Shown here: piece by piece, positions 58,945-64,000 of the stretch
Layout: every line of letters starts with the position of its first letter
How positions within the stretch are numbered: position 1 is the first letter of the stretch
Assembly (NCBI GenBank): GCA_023437715.1
Contig: JAEZFK010000024.1
Span: forward strand, 1 to 64,000
Direction of reading: 5' to 3'
Source of the DNA: Bacillota bacterium
Lineage (GTDB): Bacteria; Bacillota; Clostridia; Lachnospirales; Lachnospiraceae
DNA length: 64,000 bases
The notes under the pieces: model-generated
What the model saw: the letters and a program-made list of their open reading frames with translations, nothing else
What the model was told of the DNA's origin: nothing
Database searches by the model: none
Program-made: the position numbers and the translations under genes

Positions 58945-58958
58945 AAGGAGGCGTGAAC

Positions 58959-59933
58959 ATGAAAAAGAACGGTTTATTATTGGGAGTGGCAGGCCTTGCG
59001 GTCCTGTGCATCCTCTATGTGGGAGTCGGTCAATATATGGACCGCTCCCAGAAAAAGGCGGAGCAGAAGGAGGAAGATGCCAAGGTCTATATGACCAACT
59101 TATCCGGTGTTTCCGCAATTTCCTATGATTATAAAGGACAGGAGCTGTCCTTTACGAAAAAGGACGGAGCCTGGAAATATGACGGGGATGAGCTCTTTCC
59201 CGTAAAGCAGGCGAAGCTGGATTCCCTGGCTTCCACAGCCTCAAAGCTTGAGGCCGTGAGAAAGCTGGAGGGAGGCGACGGCTTAAGCGCCTATGGCCTG
59301 GATGCTCCGGCAAGAACGGTGGAGGTCACGGCAGAGGACGGAACCAAGTCAACCATCCTTTTGGGCTCCACTACCTCAGACGGGGACTATTATGCCCTCA
59401 TCCAGGGGGAGGATACGCCTTATCTTATCAGCTCCTCCCTTTTTACCGAGACAGACAGCGGCCTTGACACTCTCCAGGCCCTGGAGGAATTTCCCGCCAT
59501 TGAAGGCACCGACATAACGGGCATTACCATAACAAAGGAGGGGGCCAGCGAGCATTATGTGAAAAAGAAGCTTGACGATAAGGACGGAACCGTGGAGTGG
59601 TACAAGGATTCCTCCGACTCCCCGGACAACAAGCTTTCCGATAACTCCGGCCTAAATGTCCTGGCAGATTCTCTCAGCAGCTTAACGGTAAAGAGCTGTC
59701 CTAATTACAAGGTACAGGAAAGCGAGCTGGCAGGCTACGGGCTTGACCATCCGGCTGCCGTCATTACCTATACCTATGAGAAAAACGGTTCTGAGGAAAC
59801 ATTTACCTTGAATGTAGGCTCATTGAACCAGGATTCCACCTGTTATTATACCAGGACGGATAATTCCTCTAATGTAAATGAAATTGAGAAAGCTTCTATT
59901 GATAAATGTTTAACGGTAAATAATGGAATTTAA
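58959..59933 (+). CDS. DUF4340 domain membrane-anchored protein
   Basis: This 324-residue protein starts at an ATG after AAGGAGG. It has an N-terminal membrane anchor (about residues 5-24) and two DUF4340-like repeats outside: KKDGAWKYDGDELFPVKQAK with LSAYGLDAPARTVEV, then SELAGYGLDHPAAVITYTY. DUF4340 proteins regularly follow GldFG-like genes and are probably an accessory surface subunit. It is the last gene of this operon. Confidence 0.87.
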   Translation: MKKNGLLLGVAGLAVLCILYVGVGQYMDRSQKKAEQKEEDAKVYMTNLSGVSAISYDYKGQELSFTKKDGAWKYDGDELFPVKQAKLDSLASTASKLEAVRKLEGGDGLSAYGLDAPARTVEVTAEDGTKSTILLGSTTSDGDYYALIQGEDTPYLISSSLFTETDSGLDTLQALEEFPAIEGTDITGITITKEGASEHYVKKKLDDKDGTVEWYKDSSDSPDNKLSDNSGLNVLADSLSSLTVKSCPNYKVQESELAGYGLDHPAAVITYTYEKNGSEETFTLNVGSLNQDSTCYYTRTDNSSNVNEIEKASIDKCLTVNNGI

Positions 59934-59958
59934 GGAATAACGGCTGTTGAGAAATAAG

Positions 59959-60002
59959 GCAGAGGTGCAGAAAGCGGAATACTTTTTACACCTCTGCTTT
60001 TT
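59959..60002 (+). terminator. Intrinsic terminator of the Gld-like operon
   Basis: GCAGAGGTG (59959-59967) pairs perfectly with CACCTCTGC (59989-59997), followed by TTTTT. Confidence 0.9.
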
Positions 60003-60086
60003 GCGGTCCATGGCTTCCATAACCAGAATTTATGGTATTAATTCCAATCTCATATATTCTTTTCCTGAAAAAATATTTTATTTTAG

Positions 60087-60115
60087 TTGAAAATTCCCGA
60101 TAAATGTTCTATTAT
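60087..60115 (+). promoter_or_regulatory. Promoter of leuB
   Basis: TTGAAA (60087-60092) and TATTAT (60110-60115) are 17 bp apart, leaving a leader of only about 45 nt before leuB. There is no room for a T-box or leader-peptide attenuator. Confidence 0.78.
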
Positions 60116-60164
60116 GAGAAGAAATACATTAGCATAGTACAGTGATATAGAGGGAGAAATAGAG

Positions 60165-61253
60165 ATGAATTACAGCATTGCAGTGATTCCCGGCGACGGG
60201 ATAGGGCCTGAAATCATTGGGGAGGCGAAAAAAGTTCTCGATAAGGTGGGAAATGTATACGGCCATGAATTCAAGTATACAGAGGTATTAATGGGCGGCA
60301 TTTCCATTGATACATACGGCGTTCCCTTAACTGATGAGGCGTTGGAAACAGCAAAAAACAGTGATTCCGTTCTCCTGGGAGCAGTTGGCGGAAATGTAGG
60401 AAATTCAAAATGGTACGATGTGGCACCGAATTTGAGACCTGAAGCGGGGCTGCTGGCGATCCGCAAAGGTCTTAATTTATTTGCTAATATCCGCCCTGCC
60501 TATCTCTATAAAGAACTGGCGGAGGCCTGTCCCTTAAAAAAGGAGATCATCGGGGACGGCTTTGACATGATAATCATGCGGGAGCTGACCGGAGGCCTGT
60601 ATTTCGGGGACCGGTACACCAGGGAGGTGGACGGCGTCATGACAGCCGTGGACACCCTTACCTACAATGAAAATGAAATAAGAAGAATTGCGGTGAAAGC
60701 CTTTGATATTGCCATGAAGCGCAAAAAGCAGGTAATCAGCGTGGATAAGGCCAATGTCCTTGATTCCTCCAGACTTTGGAGAAAGGTGGTGGAGGAAGTG
60801 GCAAAGGACTATCCGGAGGTTTCCCTCAGCCATATGCTGGTGGATAACTGCGCCATGCAGCTGGTGATGAACCCGGGCCAGTTTGATGTGGTCCTGACAG
60901 AGAACATGTTTGGAGATATCTTATCCGATGAAGCCAGCATGATCACAGGCTCTATCGGAATGCTGTCCTCGGCCAGCATGAACGAGAGCAAATTCGGAAT
61001 GTATGAGCCAAGTCACGGTTCCGCCCCGGACATTGCGGGAAAGAACCTTGCAAATCCCATTGCCACTATTTTATCTGCGGCCATGATGCTTCGCTACTCC
61101 TTTGATTTAGACCGGGAGGCCGACGCCATGGAGGCTGCGGTGGAGGCTGTGCTGGCGGAGGGATACCGGACGGCGGATATTTTCTCTGAAGGCTGCGAAA
61201 AGGTTTCCACCACAGAGATGGGCAGCCTCATTGCGGACCGGATCGAAAAATAA
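60165..61253 (+). CDS. leuB: 3-isopropylmalate dehydrogenase
   Basis: This 362-residue enzyme oxidises and decarboxylates 3-isopropylmalate in leucine synthesis. Visible are the N-terminal IAVIPGDGIGPEI, substrate-contact RPEAGLLAIRKGLNLFANIRP (shown in full within limits), RELTGGLYFG, the metal aspartates in NMFGDILSDEASM and the NAD site EPSHGSAPDIAGKN. It begins at an ATG after GAGGGAG and is followed by ilvD. Confidence 0.95.
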   Translation: MNYSIAVIPGDGIGPEIIGEAKKVLDKVGNVYGHEFKYTEVLMGGISIDTYGVPLTDEALETAKNSDSVLLGAVGGNVGNSKWYDVAPNLRPEAGLLAIRKGLNLFANIRPAYLYKELAEACPLKKEIIGDGFDMIIMRELTGGLYFGDRYTREVDGVMTAVDTLTYNENEIRRIAVKAFDIAMKRKKQVISVDKANVLDSSRLWRKVVEEVAKDYPEVSLSHMLVDNCAMQLVMNPGQFDVVLTENMFGDILSDEASMITGSIGMLSSASMNESKFGMYEPSHGSAPDIAGKNLANPIATILSAAMMLRYSFDLDREADAMEAAVEAVLAEGYRTADIFSEGCEKVSTTEMGSLIADRIEK

Positions 61254-61277
61254 ACCAATCATTGCCGGAAGCAGAAG

Positions 61278-61293
61278 AAAGCCTGAGGCTTTT
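61278..61293 (+). terminator. Small hairpin between leuB and ilvD
   Basis: AAAGCC-TGA-GGCTTT followed by T, with an outer GCAG/CTGC pairing. It is a weak terminator or an mRNA-stabilising element within the operon. Confidence 0.35.
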
Positions 61294-61355
61294 GCCTGCT
61301 CCCGGATTTCCATATTATCAGTAATTATGAAAAAAAGAAAAGGAGTGTGCAGCAG

Positions 61356-63017
61356 ATGAAGAGTGATTCAGTAAAAAAAGGAATGCAGCAGGCGCCTCAC
61401 AGATCCCTGTTTAATGCGCTGGGGATGACAGAGGAAGAGATGGAGAAGCCTTTAATCGGCATTGTCAGTTCCTATAATGAAATTGTGCCGGGTCACATGA
61501 ACCTGGATAAGATCGTGGATGCGGTGAAGATGGGAGTTGCCATGGCGGGAGGAACCCCGGTAATGGTTCCGGCCATTGCGGTCTGCGACGGAATTGCCAT
61601 GGGACACATCGGCATGAAGTATTCCCTGGTTACCAGAGATCTGGTGGCGGATTCTACGGAATGTCTTGCCAAAGCCCACGCCTTTGATGCATTGGTCATG
61701 GTTCCCAACTGTGACAAGAACGTTCCCGGACTTTTAATGGCTGCAGCCCGCATTAATGTACCCACAGTGTTCGTCAGTGGCGGACCTATGTTGGCCGGAC
61801 GTGTGCAAGGCCATAAGACCAGCCTTTCCAGCATGTTTGAAGCGGTGGGAGCCTATACTGCCGGAAACATGACGGAAGAGGAGGTAAGGGAATATGAAGA
61901 GAAAGCATGTCCTACCTGCGGCTCCTGCTCCGGCATGTATACGGCCAACAGCATGAACTGCTTAACCGAGGTGCTGGGCATGGGATTAAAAGGAAACGGA
62001 ACCATACCTGCCGTATATTCCGAACGTTTAAAGCTGGCAAAGCATGCGGGCATGGCGGTTATGGAAATGTTAAAAAGGAATATCTGTCCCCGTGACATTA
62101 TGACGGAAAAAGCGTTCCGCAATGCCCTGACCATGGATATGGCCCTGGGCTGCAGCACCAACAGCATGCTTCACCTTCCAGCCATCGCCCACGAAGCAGG
62201 GGTGGACTTAAATCTGGAAATTGCAAATGAAATCAGCGCGGTTACTCCTAACCTTTGCCACCTGGCTCCGGCAGGTCCTACTTATATAGAAGATTTAAAT
62301 GAAGCGGGAGGCATTTACGCAGTCATGAACGAGCTGAGCAAGCTGGATCTTCTGAATCTGGACTGCATGACCGTTACAGGAAAAACTGTGGGAGAGAACA
62401 TCAAGGACTGCGTAAATAAAAACCCGGAGGTCATCCGTCCTGTGGAAGATCCCTACAGCAAGACCGGCGGCATCGCCATCTTAAAGGGAAATCTGGCCCC
62501 TGACTCTGCAGTTGTAAAGCGCTCCGCCGTTGCGCCCGAGATGTTAAAGCATGAAGGCCCAGCCAGAGTCTTTGACTGTGAGGAGGATGCCATTGAGGCC
62601 ATTAAGGGCGGCAAAATCCAGGCAGGAGACGTGGTGGTCATCCGCTACGAAGGACCAAAGGGCGGCCCGGGCATGAGAGAGATGCTAAACCCCACCTCCG
62701 CCATTGCGGGCATGGGCCTTGGCTCTTCGGTAGCCCTCATTACGGACGGACGTTTCAGCGGAGCCTCCAGAGGCGCTTCCATCGGCCATGTATGTCCGGA
62801 AGCAGCGGTAGGCGGCCCCATTGCTCTTGTGGAAGAGGGAGATATTATTTCCATAGATATTGACAATCACCGTCTGGACATAAAGGTATCGGACGATGAG
62901 ATGGCGGCCCGCAAGGAGAAATGGCAGCCCAGAAAGCCTCAGGTGACCAACGGGTATCTGGCCCGTTATGCGGCTATGGCAGCACCTGCCAGCCGGGGAG
63001 CCATTCTGGAAATTTAA
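61356..63017 (+). CDS. ilvD: Dihydroxy-acid dehydratase
   Basis: This 553-residue Fe-S enzyme dehydrates dihydroxy-acids in valine, isoleucine and leucine synthesis. Cluster cysteines lie in VPNCDKNVPG and CPTCGSCSGMYTANSMNC, and the late DGRFSGASRGASIGHVCPEA is diagnostic. The ATG at 61356 is about 10 nt from AGGAG; the upstream GTG at 61347 abuts it. ilvB follows 18 bp downstream. Confidence 0.95.
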   Translation: MKSDSVKKGMQQAPHRSLFNALGMTEEEMEKPLIGIVSSYNEIVPGHMNLDKIVDAVKMGVAMAGGTPVMVPAIAVCDGIAMGHIGMKYSLVTRDLVADSTECLAKAHAFDALVMVPNCDKNVPGLLMAAARINVPTVFVSGGPMLAGRVQGHKTSLSSMFEAVGAYTAGNMTEEEVREYEEKACPTCGSCSGMYTANSMNCLTEVLGMGLKGNGTIPAVYSERLKLAKHAGMAVMEMLKRNICPRDIMTEKAFRNALTMDMALGCSTNSMLHLPAIAHEAGVDLNLEIANEISAVTPNLCHLAPAGPTYIEDLNEAGGIYAVMNELSKLDLLNLDCMTVTGKTVGENIKDCVNKNPEVIRPVEDPYSKTGGIAILKGNLAPDSAVVKRSAVAPEMLKHEGPARVFDCEEDAIEAIKGGKIQAGDVVVIRYEGPKGGPGMREMLNPTSAIAGMGLGSSVALITDGRFSGASRGASIGHVCPEAAVGGPIALVEEGDIISIDIDNHRLDIKVSDDEMAARKEKWQPRKPQVTNGYLARYAAMAAPASRGAILEI

Positions 63018-63035
63018 AGGAGAGAGGAGCAGCCT

Positions 63036-64000
63036 ATGAGTACATTAGTAGGAGCGGAAATCGTTATAGAATGCCTGAAAGAACAGGGAGTTGATACTGT
63101 TTTCGGATATCCGGGCGGAACCATCTTAAATATATATGATGCCCTTTATAAGCATCAGGATGAGATCACCCATATCTTAACCTCCCACGAGCAGGGAGCA
63201 GCCCATGCGGCGGACGGATATGCCAGAGCCACGGGAAAGGTGGGCGTATGCCTTGCCACCTCAGGGCCCGGAGCCACCAACCTGGTGACCGGTATTGCAA
63301 CTGCGTTTATGGATTCCATTCCCATGGTGGCAATCACCTGCAACGTGGCCGTAAACCTGCTGGGCAGAGACAGCTTCCAGGAGATTGACATTGCAGGCGT
63401 GACCATGCCTATTACCAAATACAACTTTATTGTAAAGGATATTTCAAAGCTGGCGGATACCATACGCCGGGCCTTTAAGATCGCCCAGACCGGAAGGCCG
63501 GGGCCTGTGCTGGTGGATATCACAAAGGATGTGACCTCCAGCCACTTTGAGTATGAATACCATGCTCCGGAACCCATTCTGCGCCAGGAGGACACCATAA
63601 CCGAAGAGGATTTGGACCAGGCCCTGCAGATGATCCGCAAGTCGGAAAAACCCTATATATTCGTAGGAGGGGGAGCAATTACGTCAGGTGCATCGGAGGA
63701 GCTTCGTTCCTTTGCCCACAAGATCCAGGCCCCTGTGGCGGACAGTCTCATGGGAAAGGGAGCCTTGGACGGAAACGACGAGCTGTATACCGGAATGGTG
63801 GGAATGCACGGAACCAAGACCTCCAACTTCGGAATTACGGAGTGCGACTTACTGATCGTGGTGGGAGCCCGTTTCAGCGACCGTGTGACCGGTAATGCGT
63901 CCAAGTTCGCCAAAAGGGCAAAGATTCTCCAGTTTGACGTGGATCCGGCGGAAATCAACAAGAATGTAAAGACCTATGCCAGCGTCATCGGCGATGTGAA
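63036..64000 (+). CDS. ilvB: Acetolactate synthase large subunit, cut by the window end
   Basis: The frame opens at an ATG after AGAGAGGAG and stays open to base 64000, giving the first 321 residues. The thiamine diphosphate enzyme condenses pyruvate to acetolactate. Visible are VFGYPGGTILNIYDALY, the catalytic glutamate in LTSHEQGAAHAADGYARATG, ATSGPGATNLVTGIATA and LGRDSFQEID with the following TKYNF. The FAD-binding middle domain begins near residue 190. The remainder and any ilvN gene lie outside the window. Confidence 0.95.
   Translation, partial: MSTLVGAEIVIECLKEQGVDTVFGYPGGTILNIYDALYKHQDEITHILTSHEQGAAHAADGYARATGKVGVCLATSGPGATNLVTGIATAFMDSIPMVAITCNVAVNLLGRDSFQEIDIAGVTMPITKYNFIVKDISKLADTIRRAFKIAQTGRPGPVLVDITKDVTSSHFEYEYHAPEPILRQEDTITEEDLDQALQMIRKSEKPYIFVGGGAITSGASEELRSFAHKIQAPVADSLMGKGALDGNDELYTGMVGMHGTKTSNFGITECDLLIVVGARFSDRVTGNASKFAKRAKILQFDVDPAEINKNVKTYASVIGDV

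Noticed and set aside
1..64000. CRISPR arrays, tRNA or rRNA genes, insertion sequences, prophage
   Set aside because: Looked for on both strands by eye; no regular repeat-spacer array, cloverleaf, transposase or phage gene was recognised.

Overview
The window looks like a chromosomal segment of a Gram-positive anaerobe of the class Clostridia, most likely a Lachnospiraceae close to Enterocloster or Lacrimispora. This is inferred from the rpsK-rpsD-rpoA-rplQ block, AGGAGG ribosome sites, consensus sigma-A promoters, YesM/YesN-type sensors, cell-wall-binding repeat proteins, a [FeFe] hydrogenase-like protein and the absence of oxygen-dependent enzymes. No rRNA, tRNA, CRISPR, transposase or phage gene was seen.

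Layout. (1) 1-2670: end of the ribosomal/RNA polymerase operon. (2) 2670-21800: an accessory block of about 19 kb. It holds a GntR-regulated flavoprotein trio (3736-6799) and a divergent locus (6836-19102). One side of that locus encodes a cyclase, a membrane-tethered binding protein, a YesM-type kinase and a YesN-type regulator. The other side encodes an amidohydrolase, a complete sugar-type ABC importer and a LarA-like nickel enzyme. Two secreted cell-wall-binding repeat proteins follow. (3) 21960-26732: ecfA1-ecfA2-ecfT-truA-rplM-rpsI, which in many Firmicutes directly follow rplQ, so region 2 appears to split a conserved block.

(4) 27005-37073 is the most striking region: a nitrogenase-like operon. 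It encodes a DUF2292 (YezD-like) protein, an SsuABC-type importer, a NifH-like reductase, cysteine synthase, NifK-like and NifD-like subunits, a NifB-like radical SAM protein and two NifX/NafY-like proteins. It is preceded by a promoter, a 42-codon leader peptide with four consecutive Cys codons, a terminator and a competing antiterminator. Together these suggest a system induced by cysteine starvation that releases reduced sulfur from an imported organosulfur compound and passes it to cysteine synthase. It does not look like nitrogen fixation.

(5) 37191-38852: an archaeal-type aspartyl-tRNA synthetase gene behind a second attenuator, whose 19-codon leader peptide carries three consecutive Asp codons. 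(6) 39338-45293: a frameshifted DUF3100 gene with a small membrane partner, then a MurNAc recycling operon (RpiR regulator, MurQ, PTS EIIBC, MupG-like DUF871). (7) 45333-55394: assorted enzymes, including a [FeFe] hydrogenase-like protein with a possible ferredoxin-type partner, a decayed aminoglycoside adenylyltransferase remnant, greA, a MATE exporter, a HAD hydrolase and an OGG-like glycosylase. (8) 55660-59933: a Gld-like ABC system. (9) 60165-64000: leuB, ilvD and the start of ilvB for branched-chain amino acid synthesis.
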